Positions 1 through 6,012 of a stretch of DNA of 7,445 nucleotides are shown here, in pieces. The notes under the pieces are model-generated. The model worked only from the letters and a program-made list of their open reading frames with translations. It was not told the origin of the DNA and made no database searches. The first letter of the stretch is position 1, and every line of letters starts with the position of its first letter. Source of the DNA: Reyranella sp. (lineage in GTDB: Bacteria > Pseudomonadota > Alphaproteobacteria > Reyranellales > Reyranellaceae); NCBI GenBank assembly GCA_016780605.1, contig JADHLS010000240.1:1-7445 (forward strand), in the 5' to 3' direction. The translations under genes were made by a program, and so were the position numbers.

Positions 1-926
1 GGCACGCCGACCCAGAACCACGGGCCGGTCGGTGCCAGGCCGTAGATCATCATGCCGAGAATGCCGAAGGTGAGGCCCGCCAGCAGGGCGCGCCGCGTGC
101 CGAGCCACTTTACGGCGGGGCCGACGACGAAGCCGGAGACGATGCCGGTGCTGACGCCGACGAAGGCCAGGGTGAGACCGACCGTGGTCTCGTTCCAGCC
201 GTAGCGATAGCCGGCATAGAGCACGAAGACCGCCGGCAGCACCTGATGGGCGACGTTGACGATGAAGTCGATGGCCGCAAGCCCCGTGAGCTGGCGATGC
301 GACAGCAACAGCCTGAGCGCGCCCACCGGATTGGCCCGCTTCCAGGCGAACGCCATGCGGCGTTCCGGCGGCAGCGATTCCGGCAGCACGAACCAGCCGA
401 AAGCGGCATTGAGCAGGCTGGCGGCGGCCGCGACCCAGAACGGCAGGCGCGGCTCGAGGCCGCCCAGCAGGCCGCCGAGCGCCGGGCCCAGCACGAAGCC
501 GACGCCGAAGCCCATGCCGATGATGCCGAACGACTTGGCGCGCTCGTCCGGCGTCGTCACATCGGCGATGTAGGCGAACGCGGTGGCGATCGTGGCGGCG
601 GTGATGCCGGAGATGATGCGGCCGATCAGCAGCAGGGTGAGCGACGGCGCGATCGCCATGAAGATGTAATCGAGGCCAAGCCCGGTGCACGAGATCAGGA
701 TGATCGGCCGGCGACCGAAGCGGTCAGACAGCACGCCGAGCAGCGGCGAGCTCAGGAACTGCATCAGGCCCCAGACAGTGGCGAACACGCCGAACACTTC
801 GGCCGCACCCGCGGTGTCGCCGTGCAGGAAGCCGAGCACGATGGTCGGCAGGACCGGAAGCATGATCCCCAGCGCCAGGCAGTCGAGCATGACCGTGAAG
901 AAGATGAAGGCCAAGGCTCGACGCAT
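1..926 (-). CDS. MFS drug:proton antiporter, TCR/Tet (DHA) type; C-terminal end cut by window edge
   Basis: Inner-membrane secondary transporter, probably exporting a drug-like compound in exchange for protons. About 308 codons are visible from ATG at 926; the family is usually near 400 residues, so roughly a quarter lies outside the left edge. Seen directly: a hydrophobic first helix with an acidic residue (D15 in MLDCLALG); MFS motif A at residues 64-74 (GVLSDRFGRRP); a motif B-like arginine at R103 (IGRIISG); and a complete antiporter motif C at 134-152, matching G-x8-G-x3-GP-x2-GG. Motif C is known to mark drug/H+ exporters, and the N-terminus resembles TetA-class proteins; the substrate is not deducible. 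I chose the ATG at 926 because the hydrophobic helix starts directly after it. An in-frame GTG and ATG lie upstream, and there is no strong ribosome binding site. It is divergent from the TIR gene and separated from it by 270 bases. No regulator gene is visible. Confidence 0.9.
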   Translation of the reverse strand, partial: MRRALAFIFFTVMLDCLALGIMLPVLPTIVLGFLHGDTAGAAEVFGVFATVWGLMQFLSSPLLGVLSDRFGRRPIILISCTGLGLDYIFMAIAPSLTLLLIGRIISGITAATIATAFAYIADVTTPDERAKSFGIIGMGFGVGFVLGPALGGLLGGLEPRLPFWVAAAASLLNAAFGWFVLPESLPPERRMAFAWKRANPVGALRLLLSHRQLTGLAAIDFIVNVAHQVLPAVFVLYAGYRYGWNETTVGLTLAFVGVSTGIVSGFVVGPAVKWLGTRRALLAGLTFGILGMMIYGLAPTGPWFWVGV

Positions 927-1196
927 TGCACGTGATGCTAGCACGGCCGAGCTGCAGGGCACCGCGCGATGGGTGCACATCTGGGCACAGCCCGAGGCGG
1001 CGTTGCGGCACTTCGAGCATCCTGATTCTGAAATCGACGGGCTGTCGAGCGGGGGTATACCAATCGTCTTAGATCTCGACATTGCTTGGAGTAGAGTAGT
1101 GTCACTGGAGCAAGGCCCACGGCTTCTGGACTGCGGTCGAGAAGCGGAGTTGGGCGATGTGCAGCGCACTCAGACGGCCACCAAGGGGGTTGACGA
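927..1196. other. Divergent intergenic region between MFS exporter and TIR gene
   Basis: This 270-base spacer must hold the promoters of both flanking divergent genes. I find no convincing -35/-10 pair, operator palindrome or hairpin. It contains an AT-richer stretch around 1021-1110, which is the likeliest promoter zone for the TIR gene. A reading frame stays open on the plus strand through the spacer and stops at 1198-1200, overlapping the TIR start (ATGA). It lacks an ATG of its own inside the spacer and a recognisable product, so it is not called as a gene. Confidence 0.4.
1183..1189 (+). promoter_or_regulatory. Ribosome binding site of the TIR gene
   Basis: The purine run AAGGGGG lies 7 bases before the ATG at 1197. 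This fixes the start of the TIR protein and agrees with the TIR fold beginning about residue 12. Confidence 0.7.
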
Positions 1197-2342
1197 ATGA
1201 GCAGCTTTGCATTGCGGAACTACGGCCCGCGTGTCTTTGTCTCGTACAGCTTTCGCGACAAGGACCTCGCGGAGCGCATTTCCGCCGCTCTCGCAGAATC
1301 AGGTTTCCAGGTCCATCGCGAAGATGAATTCTCTCTCGCGGGACAACAGTTGTCCGCTGCCATTCCGCAGCGAATCGGCGACGCTGAGGTGCTGATCCAG
1401 CTTTTGACTGCCAATTCGAACGCTTCCGAGTGGGTTGCGCGCGAATTCGCCTACGCGGTTGCCCGCAGGGATCAGAAGCACGATCTCATCATCCTGCCGA
1501 TCGTCTTTGATAAGGAGCAGCTCCCCGAGCCAGTCCGCGACTGGTGGTTTTTCGATCTTTCCGGAATGGAGCTATCCGACGTCGCGCTCGCAAAGATCAA
1601 GGAAATCTGCCTGAGCAGCGTCTATCTCCTTCCGTTGGATGAAGAAGCTCCGTGGCGATTTCGAGAAGAGCAAGCCGCAGCGCTCTTGGCCGGTCTGCAG
1701 AAGATTGACCGGCGAGTTATCGTCGACAGCAATGGCCTTCTGCTGCGCTGGAATCAGGAGACGATTGACCACTATTCCAAGGTGGAGGGGCAGTATCGGG
1801 ACCAGTTCATCGAGCAGGAGCGCCGACAATTGGCGCGGCTGACGCGACGGCTCAAGGTCCAAGACGAGATCGTGCGCCGGCTTGCACTCGAAATCATGAG
1901 GATAGTGCCGAACTACACGAACGCCGAACGGTTGATGGAAACCGCGCTCCGGCCACTACAAATCTTTGCCGCGATCGTAATCGGCGACGCCGTGGTCGAG
2001 GCGGCAGCTGTCGCTCCACCCGCGCCGCATCCCTTGCGCGGAGAGCACATCGATAAGCTTTCCGCTGCAAACACCGCCAATCACTCTTCCGGGTTCTGCA
2101 ATCCCGGCTTTTACCGCTGGGCGTTGGGAGCACCGGGCAACGATGACGATATCGTCGAGATGGGAATGGACGCCTCAGGCTTCCAGGGGATCAAGGTTCT
2201 CTTTCCAGAAGGGTGTTCGGGCGCATGGCCGATGTATATACCAGGTCGGCGATATCGTTCGATCCGCGGGCGGAATTGCTCACCGGCACTTTTCTTGACT
2301 ACGTGCTGCCGCAAATTGCAGTCGATGCGGCCTATAACGTGA
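1197..2342 (+). CDS. TIR-domain protein, probable NAD-consuming effector; C-terminus frameshifted
   Basis: The N-terminal TIR domain spans about residues 12-140. Visible marks are the first strand and box 1 (VFVSYSFRDKDLAERI, 13-28), a GF-V strand (36-39), a D/E-rich BB-loop region (42-52), the strand VLIQLLT (65-71), and SEWVAREF (77-84). E83 lies in the WVxxE position that holds the catalytic glutamate in NAD-cleaving TIR domains such as SARM1. NADase activity is inferred. Residues 150-265 are mostly charged helix, with a possible coiled coil at 196-235. Residues 275-339 belong to a region I do not recognise. From about residue 340 this frame becomes rich in Arg and Cys and unlike a natural protein, while the -1 frame yields a plausible ending to 2425; a repaired product would be about 409 residues. 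GC is about 55% in lines I counted, against about 68% next door. It is preceded by a good ribosome binding site and has no clear operon partner. A bacterial defence or toxin role is likely but unproven. Confidence 0.85.
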   Translation: MSSFALRNYGPRVFVSYSFRDKDLAERISAALAESGFQVHREDEFSLAGQQLSAAIPQRIGDAEVLIQLLTANSNASEWVAREFAYAVARRDQKHDLIILPIVFDKEQLPEPVRDWWFFDLSGMELSDVALAKIKEICLSSVYLLPLDEEAPWRFREEQAAALLAGLQKIDRRVIVDSNGLLLRWNQETIDHYSKVEGQYRDQFIEQERRQLARLTRRLKVQDEIVRRLALEIMRIVPNYTNAERLMETALRPLQIFAAIVIGDAVVEAAAVAPPAPHPLRGEHIDKLSAANTANHSSGFCNPGFYRWALGAPGNDDDIVEMGMDASGFQGIKVLFPEGCSGAWPMYIPGRRYRSIRGRNCSPALFLTTCCRKLQSMRPIT

Positions 2343-2425
2343 CCGACCCGGCTTCGGCGGGCGCTGATTTGGAAAAGAAATACGCTTGGCGGCTGGACCA
2401 ATACAGAAACATGGGGCTGTCCTAG
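2213..2425 (+). pseudogene. Displaced C-terminal part of the TIR protein, in the -1 frame
   Basis: This frame encodes about 70 residues from GTG 2213 (ATG 2225 is the first methionine) to TAG at 2423-2425. The composition looks like genuine protein: acidic and hydrophobic segments such as FDPRAELLTGTFLDYVLPQ, then DLEKKYAWRLDQYRNMGLS, with ordinary codons. The overlapping upstream frame reads an Arg/Cys-rich tail instead. Adding one base near 2211-2213 would join it after FPEG at residue 339 of the TIR protein. I therefore read it as the natural end of that gene, separated by a one-base deletion or a sequencing error. A programmed -1 shift is less likely because no slippery heptamer of the X-XXY-YYZ kind is present. 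Independent translation from ATG 2225 is possible, since AAGGG lies about 12 bases before it, but this is weaker. The domain is not recognised. Confidence 0.6.
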
Positions 2426-2515
2426 GCGCCCTTGATGCAGCCATGCCGGCAGCGTCGGTGCGGTCCTAACTGTGGCCGACAGATGGAGCGATAGCCGAGT
2501 TTCTCGAGGTTTGAA

Positions 2516-2592
2516 TGGTCGGGGCGGCCGGATTTGAACCGACGACCCCCAGTCCCCCAGACTGATGCGCTACCAGACTGCGCTACGCCCCG
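2516..2592 (-). tRNA. tRNA-Pro, anticodon GGG
   Basis: This is a complete 77-base tRNA with an encoded CCA end (2518-2516). All arms fold: the acceptor CGGGGCG pairs with CGCCCCG, the D stem GCGC pairs with GCGC, the anticodon stem TCAGT pairs with ACTGG (one G-U), and the T stem GTCGG pairs with CCGGC around TTCGAAT. The anticodon loop CTGGGGG places GGG at positions 34-36, so it reads proline CCC/CCU codons. Its 3' end faces the TIR gene about 90 bases away. That is the side on which tRNA-targeting elements normally insert, although no integrase or repeated tRNA end is visible here. Confidence 0.96.
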
Positions 2593-2598
2593 ACCGGG

Positions 2599-2615
2599 CC
2601 GCGGGAGTTCCGCGG
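2599..2615. repeat. Inverted repeat CCGCGG-5-CCGCGG just upstream of tRNA-Pro
   Basis: Two copies of the self-complementary hexamer CCGCGG are separated by GAGTT and lie 6 bases before the 5' end of the tRNA. On the minus strand this would form a hairpin in the tRNA precursor leader and might position processing. It lacks a T-tract, so it is not a standard terminator. Confidence 0.5.
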
Positions 2616-2624
2616 CAAAGGGGG

Positions 2625-2653
2625 CTTTAGCGCGAATGGCAGCGTTGCCGCAA
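2625..2653 (-). promoter_or_regulatory. Candidate promoter for tRNA-Pro
   Basis: On the minus strand TTGCGG (2653-2648) is followed, after exactly 17 bases, by CTAAAG (2630-2625), about 32 bases before the tRNA 5' end. The -35 matches the TTG core, but the -10 is a poor match to consensus, so the call rests mainly on spacing and position. The -35 overlaps the palindrome at 2649-2664. Confidence 0.3.
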
Positions 2654-2664
2654 GCCGGCTTGCG
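2649..2664. promoter_or_regulatory. Perfect 16-base palindrome upstream of MFS transporter (operator candidate)
   Basis: CGCAAGCCGGCTTGCG is an exact palindrome between the divergent tRNA-Pro and the MFS gene, ending 30 bases before that gene's ATG. Its symmetry and place fit a dimeric regulator site, or a hairpin with no loop. No regulator gene lies nearby, so function is unproven. Confidence 0.35.
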
Positions 2665-2694
2665 CCGGTTCCGTCCGGGCCCGATACAGGCGCC

Positions 2695-3993
2695 ATGACA
2701 ATAGTCGCCGCCGAGCCGCCACCTGCCCAGATGGCGCAGATGGGCAAGCGGGTCCTGGTCTTTTCCTCGATCGGCCACGCCCTGATGCACATGATGACCG
2801 CGTTCTATGCGGTGATCGTGCTGACCCTGGCGGTCGCCTGGGACCTGCCGGCCGAGCGCCTGCTCGAGCTCTACGCACCGTCGGCGATCCTGCTCGGTAT
2901 CGTGTCGCTCCCGGCCGGCTGGGCGTCCGACCGCTTCGGCGCGCCGCCCATGATGGTGGTGATGTTCGTGGGTCTCGGCCTGTCGTCGATCGCTTGCGGC
3001 CTGGTGCCGACCGGCGACACCTCCGCGCTGATGCTGACGCTTTGCGGGCTCGGCATATTCGGCGCGATCTACCATTCGGTCGGCATCGGCTGGATCATCC
3101 GCACGGCCAAGGAGCAGGGCCATGCCATGGGCGTGAACGGCCTGTGGGGCAGCGCCGGCCTGGCGCTCTACGGCATCGTGCCCGGCCTCCTGATTACCCT
3201 GGCCTCTTGGCGCGCCGCCTTCATCGTGCCCGGCATCGTTTGTGTCGTCGCGGGCGTCGTGCTCGCCTGGCAGATCCGGCGCGGCAAGGTCGGTGACCGG
3301 CCGATGCCCGCAAGCGCGGGTGCACAGCCGGGCAAGCGCGATTTCTGGCGTGTCTTCTCGGTGCTCTCCGTCACCATGGCGCTGGAAGGCGTGCTCTGGT
3401 CTGCCGTCATGTTCGGCGCGGCGCTGGTGTTCGAAACGAAGCTCGCGAGCGAGATCGAGAGCTTGCGCGCGCTGCTGGGTTCAGTGGGCATCGCCACCAA
3501 GACCGTCCTGTGGGTCGGGCTCGCCACCTCGATGATCTATGTCGTGTCGGGCTTTGCGCAGTATGCGATGGGCCGCAGGATCATCGACCGCTATCCCCTG
3601 AAGTCGACTTACGTCCTGGCCTCCGCGTTGCAGGTCCTGGCGATGCTGGCGCTGGCCATGGGCAACGGCTACGTGGCGCTCCTGGGTGCCATCGCCTCGG
3701 CGGTGCTGAGCTCGGCCTCGGGGCCGGTTGAGAACATCCTGATCGCGCGCTACACGCCCAGTCGCTATCACGGCCTGGGCTTCGGGGCGAAGTTCGTCGT
3801 CGCGCTGGGGGCGAGCCCGCTCGCCATCCTGCTGATCGCCTGGGTGCGCGAGGCGACCGGCAGCCTCGAGCTCCTGTTCCTGAGCCTGTCCGGCGTCGCC
3901 GTCGTCATCACCCTGGTGGCCTTGCTGCTGCCCGGACGCGAGCGCCGGCTCACTGTCGCCGGCGCCCCGCCGCAGCCGGCTCCGGCCGAGTAG
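2695..3993 (+). CDS. MFS transporter, resembling the Fsr/fosmidomycin-resistance-like group
   Basis: A 432-residue inner-membrane protein with about 12 hydrophobic helices, the usual size for an MFS carrier. It probably exports or imports a small molecule using the proton gradient. Visible marks are a helix starting near residue 20; a motif A variant at 75-82 (GWASDRFG), which keeps the Asp and Arg of the helix 2-3 loop; the segment GAIYHSVG (123-130), recalling the YHP-G signature of Fsr-like exporters but with Ser for Pro; a glycine-rich helix 5 region (142-155); and a long, charged, Pro-rich loop around 195-213 between the two six-helix halves. The C-terminal tail is Arg- then Pro/Ala-rich. 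The start at ATG 2695 has only a weak AGG before it; M13 and M16 are alternatives. The neighbours are the divergent tRNA-Pro and a convergent GST gene 6 bases beyond its stop. The substrate is unknown and the Fsr likeness is tentative. Confidence 0.88.
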   Translation: MTIVAAEPPPAQMAQMGKRVLVFSSIGHALMHMMTAFYAVIVLTLAVAWDLPAERLLELYAPSAILLGIVSLPAGWASDRFGAPPMMVVMFVGLGLSSIACGLVPTGDTSALMLTLCGLGIFGAIYHSVGIGWIIRTAKEQGHAMGVNGLWGSAGLALYGIVPGLLITLASWRAAFIVPGIVCVVAGVVLAWQIRRGKVGDRPMPASAGAQPGKRDFWRVFSVLSVTMALEGVLWSAVMFGAALVFETKLASEIESLRALLGSVGIATKTVLWVGLATSMIYVVSGFAQYAMGRRIIDRYPLKSTYVLASALQVLAMLALAMGNGYVALLGAIASAVLSSASGPVENILIARYTPSRYHGLGFGAKFVVALGASPLAILLIAWVREATGSLELLFLSLSGVAVVITLVALLLPGRERRLTVAGAPPQPAPAE

Positions 3994-4004
3994 CGATAGC
4001 TACT
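3989..4004. terminator. Hairpin spanning both convergent stop codons, possible bidirectional terminator
   Basis: AGTAGC-GATA-GCTACT forms a perfect 6-pair stem with a 4-base loop, extendable by one G-U pair. It covers the stop codon of the MFS gene (3991-3993) and that of the GST gene (4002-4000). No T-tract follows on either strand, so intrinsic termination is only a guess. Confidence 0.3.
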
Positions 4005-4608
4005 TCGTCGAGCGCGCCGCCTTGTAGGCCGGCCGTGACAGGCAGCGGTCGAGCCAGGCGCCGACGTTGGGGAAGGGGCCGAAGTCGAACTTGATCGGCC
4101 GCGACCAGCTGCAGATCGAGGCGAGGTTGAGGTCGGCGACGGTGAAGGTCGAGCCCAGCAGATACTCGCGTCCCTCCAGCGCGCCGTTCAGCACGCCGAA
4201 CGGCTTGGGCAACGTCTTCTGCGCCTCGGCGACGACCTCCGGTTTGCGCTTGTCCGGCGCCGTCATGAACATGTCGATCAGGATGGTGAGCAGCGGGCGC
4301 TCGACCTCGGTCATGCCCCAGAAGCTCCATTGATGGCAGATCGCCTGATCCTCCAGACTCGCCGGGAAGAAGCCGGCCTTGCCGTGCTTGGCGGCGAGAT
4401 AGAGGTTGATCGCCATCGATTCGAAGAGCTTGAAGTCGCCGTCGACCAGTGCGGGCACCTTCCCGTTGGGATTGACCTTCAGGTAGTCGGCGTTCTTGAG
4501 GTCCTTCATCTCCATGGCGACGTGCTCGAAGGGAATGCCGAGCTCGTGCACGATCCACAGCGCACGTGCCGCCCGTGAAGCCGTGGGGCCATAGATTTTG
4601 ACGGTCAC
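4000..4608 (-). CDS. Glutathione S-transferase
   Basis: Cytosolic GST of 202 residues, the normal length for the family. It would conjugate glutathione to, or use it to process, an electrophilic compound. The N-terminal thioredoxin-fold domain (about 1-78) shows a Ser/Thr-containing start (YGPTASRAARALW; S11 is a possible catalytic residue), the conserved cis-Pro motif KVPAL (P52), and the ESMAI motif (E63-S64) that holds the gamma-glutamyl part of glutathione. The helical C-terminal domain carries the N-capping box FTVADL (T156, D159). The start is GTG at 4608, chosen because GGAG (4620-4617) lies 8 bases before it and the first strand MTVKIYG follows at once. It is the last gene of the metY/Rieske/GST set, 66 bases after the oxygenase. 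This suggests a role in handling a product of the oxygenase, such as an epoxide, quinone or ether cleavage product (inference). The exact GST class is not assigned. Confidence 0.93.
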   Translation of the reverse strand: MTVKIYGPTASRAARALWIVHELGIPFEHVAMEMKDLKNADYLKVNPNGKVPALVDGDFKLFESMAINLYLAAKHGKAGFFPASLEDQAICHQWSFWGMTEVERPLLTILIDMFMTAPDKRKPEVVAEAQKTLPKPFGVLNGALEGREYLLGSTFTVADLNLASICSWSRPIKFDFGPFPNVGAWLDRCLSRPAYKAARSTK

Positions 4609-4622
4609 TGTGAAGTCTCCCG

Positions 4623-4637
4623 CAGTCTCAGTCTCAG
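4623..4637. repeat. Short tandem repeat CAGTCT, 2.5 copies
   Basis: The hexamer CAGTCT occurs twice, followed by CAG, in the oxygenase-GST spacer, directly upstream of the GST ribosome binding site. On the coding strand it reads CTGAGACTGAGACTG. It is probably a replication slippage product, with no evident function. Confidence 0.6.
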
Positions 4638-4674
4638 CGCGCGGACGATAAAGCAGCGGGCCGGGTTGGTCTAA

Positions 4675-6012
4675 CTATTCTCCCAGACCGTACTCGGCAC
4701 CGACATAACCGTGCCGGTGGCCGAAACGCTCGGTCATGACTGCAGCGAGATCCTTGTGCGGATCCGCGACCCAGGCACCGGATCGAACGGCGTATCTGTT
4801 CGCGGCCTGCGCCGATCTCGGCTCGCTGCCTTGGGCGAGGGCGCGCGCCGCTCCGATCACGAGCTTGCGGAACTCGACGATGCCAAGGTCGGTTGGCCCG
4901 AGATGCTCCCGGGTGCGATCCTGGATCGGACCCTGGCTGTCCTGGATGGCCGAATCCTGCTCCGAGACACCGGTGATGCCGGTGAAGCTCTGATGCTTCT
5001 GCGCCTTGCGGTCGATCAGGTATTCGTTCTTCAGGTTGCGCAGCGGCACGTAGTCGTCGTCGACGTGGCTGTGCACACCGAAGCCGCCATCGAATTGCGC
5101 GCGCTCGGCGTTGGTGAAGGCACGGTCGGGTCGCCAGCTGTAGGTATAGATCCAGCAGTCGGTATCGCTCACCGGCACCCAGGCCTGGCCGTAATAGACC
5201 TCGCCCGGCATGGCGGCCGGCGCGAAGGCGTGGTTGGGCATCAGGAACTGGGCGATGCGCCAGTAGAGCTCGGGCCCGTCGGTCTTGCGGGCGCCGCCGA
5301 TCACCAGGCCGGCATCGTGGGCCACGATGCTGAACTTGGGCCGCGGATCGTTGCGGATCCAGCGCACCCGATCGTCGGGCTTGGACTGGTCGCCCAGCGC
5401 CGCCGAGCGGCTGTAGATCGCCAGCGCCTCCTTCTCGTCCTTGGTCAGCACGGCGTGCAGGAAGGAGAAGTGTGCAGTGTCGATGCCGCCTTCCAGGCTC
5501 TGGACCCAGTTGCAGTCCTGCCACTTCTTGCTGACGTAGCGCTGCGAGGAGGGCACCAGTCCCATCTCGAGCTGCGGCAGCTCGGGCATCTTTTCGTGTG
5601 GGCCCATATAGACCCAGATCATGTCGCCCCATTCGCGCGTGGGATAGGCGAGCAGCTTGATCGTATCCTTGTACGTCGACTCCGGGGGCGAGGTCGGCAG
5701 GTCGACGCAGTTGCCGTCGACGTCGAACTTCCAGCCATGAAAGGCGCAACGCAGGCCACATTCCTCGTTGCGGCCGAAGTAGAGGTTGGCGCCGCGATGG
5801 GGGCAATGCGGCTCGACGATCCCGACTCGGCCGTTGGAATCGCGGAAGGCCAGCAAGTCCTCGCCGAGGATCTTGATCTTCTTGGGAGGACCGTCGCGTT
5901 CTGGCAGCTCCTCGCTCAGCAGCGCCGGCATCCAGAAGCGGCGCAGCAGATCGCCCATCGGCGTCCCGGGACCGCTGCGGGTCAGGAATTCGTTGTCTTG
6001 CTTGCTCAACAT
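4675..6012 (-). CDS. Rieske ring-hydroxylating oxygenase alpha subunit, phthalate 4,5-dioxygenase-like
   Basis: A 445-residue non-heme iron oxygenase that would insert oxygen into an aromatic or related substrate, using electrons from a separate reductase. The Rieske domain holds the [2Fe-2S] ligands C70, H72 (CPH) and C89, H92 (CAFH), spaced as usual. The catalytic domain has the mononuclear iron pair H181 and H186 and the bridging D178, within GGIDTAHFSFLH. D353 in the SEQDSAIQDS segment is the probable third iron ligand. The N-terminal opening (LTRSGPGTPMGDLLRRFW) and the DRTREHLG segment after the EQD match the phthalate 4,5-dioxygenase group from memory; the true substrate may be another aromatic acid or ether. 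ATG 6012 shares its A with the TGA stop of metY (TGATG), and GAGGG lies 10 bases upstream, so translation is probably coupled. No reductase or beta subunit is visible; this group normally needs no beta subunit. All key residues are intact. Confidence 0.93.
   Translation of the reverse strand: MLSKQDNEFLTRSGPGTPMGDLLRRFWMPALLSEELPERDGPPKKIKILGEDLLAFRDSNGRVGIVEPHCPHRGANLYFGRNEECGLRCAFHGWKFDVDGNCVDLPTSPPESTYKDTIKLLAYPTREWGDMIWVYMGPHEKMPELPQLEMGLVPSSQRYVSKKWQDCNWVQSLEGGIDTAHFSFLHAVLTKDEKEALAIYSRSAALGDQSKPDDRVRWIRNDPRPKFSIVAHDAGLVIGGARKTDGPELYWRIAQFLMPNHAFAPAAMPGEVYYGQAWVPVSDTDCWIYTYSWRPDRAFTNAERAQFDGGFGVHSHVDDDYVPLRNLKNEYLIDRKAQKHQSFTGITGVSEQDSAIQDSQGPIQDRTREHLGPTDLGIVEFRKLVIGAARALAQGSEPRSAQAANRYAVRSGAWVADPHKDLAAVMTERFGHRHGYVGAEYGLGE

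Noticed and set aside
246..935. Plus-strand open frame of about 229 codons over the MFS exporter
   Set aside because: Its highly charged Arg/Glu/Ala composition arises from reading the antisense of membrane-helix codons. The minus strand encodes an MFS protein with motifs A and C.
940..1200. Open frame through the spacer ending ATGA over the TIR start, like a coupled upstream gene
   Set aside because: No ATG in the spacer, only GTG candidates, no clear ribosome binding site, no recognisable protein, and it continues backwards into a shadow of the exporter. The four-base overlap may be chance.
2205..2216. Programmed -1 ribosomal frameshift in the TIR gene
   Set aside because: The junction CCA-GAA-GGG-TGT contains no X-XXY-YYZ slippery heptamer, and I see no strong hairpin or pseudoknot just downstream. 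A simple indel is more likely.
2426..2515. Terminator between the TIR gene and tRNA-Pro
   Set aside because: Only a 4-pair stem (CGAG-TTT-CTCG near 2496-2506) with no T-tract; too weak to call.
927..2515. Second copy of the tRNA-Pro 3' end as an attachment-site repeat
   Set aside because: I scanned by eye for the acceptor and T-arm sequence left of the tRNA and found no convincing copy. One could lie outside the window.
4634..5806. Minus-strand open frame of about 390 codons overlapping the oxygenase in another frame
   Set aside because: It is Arg/Ala/Gln-rich low-complexity protein typical of a GC-rich shadow; the real oxygenase frame covers the same DNA.
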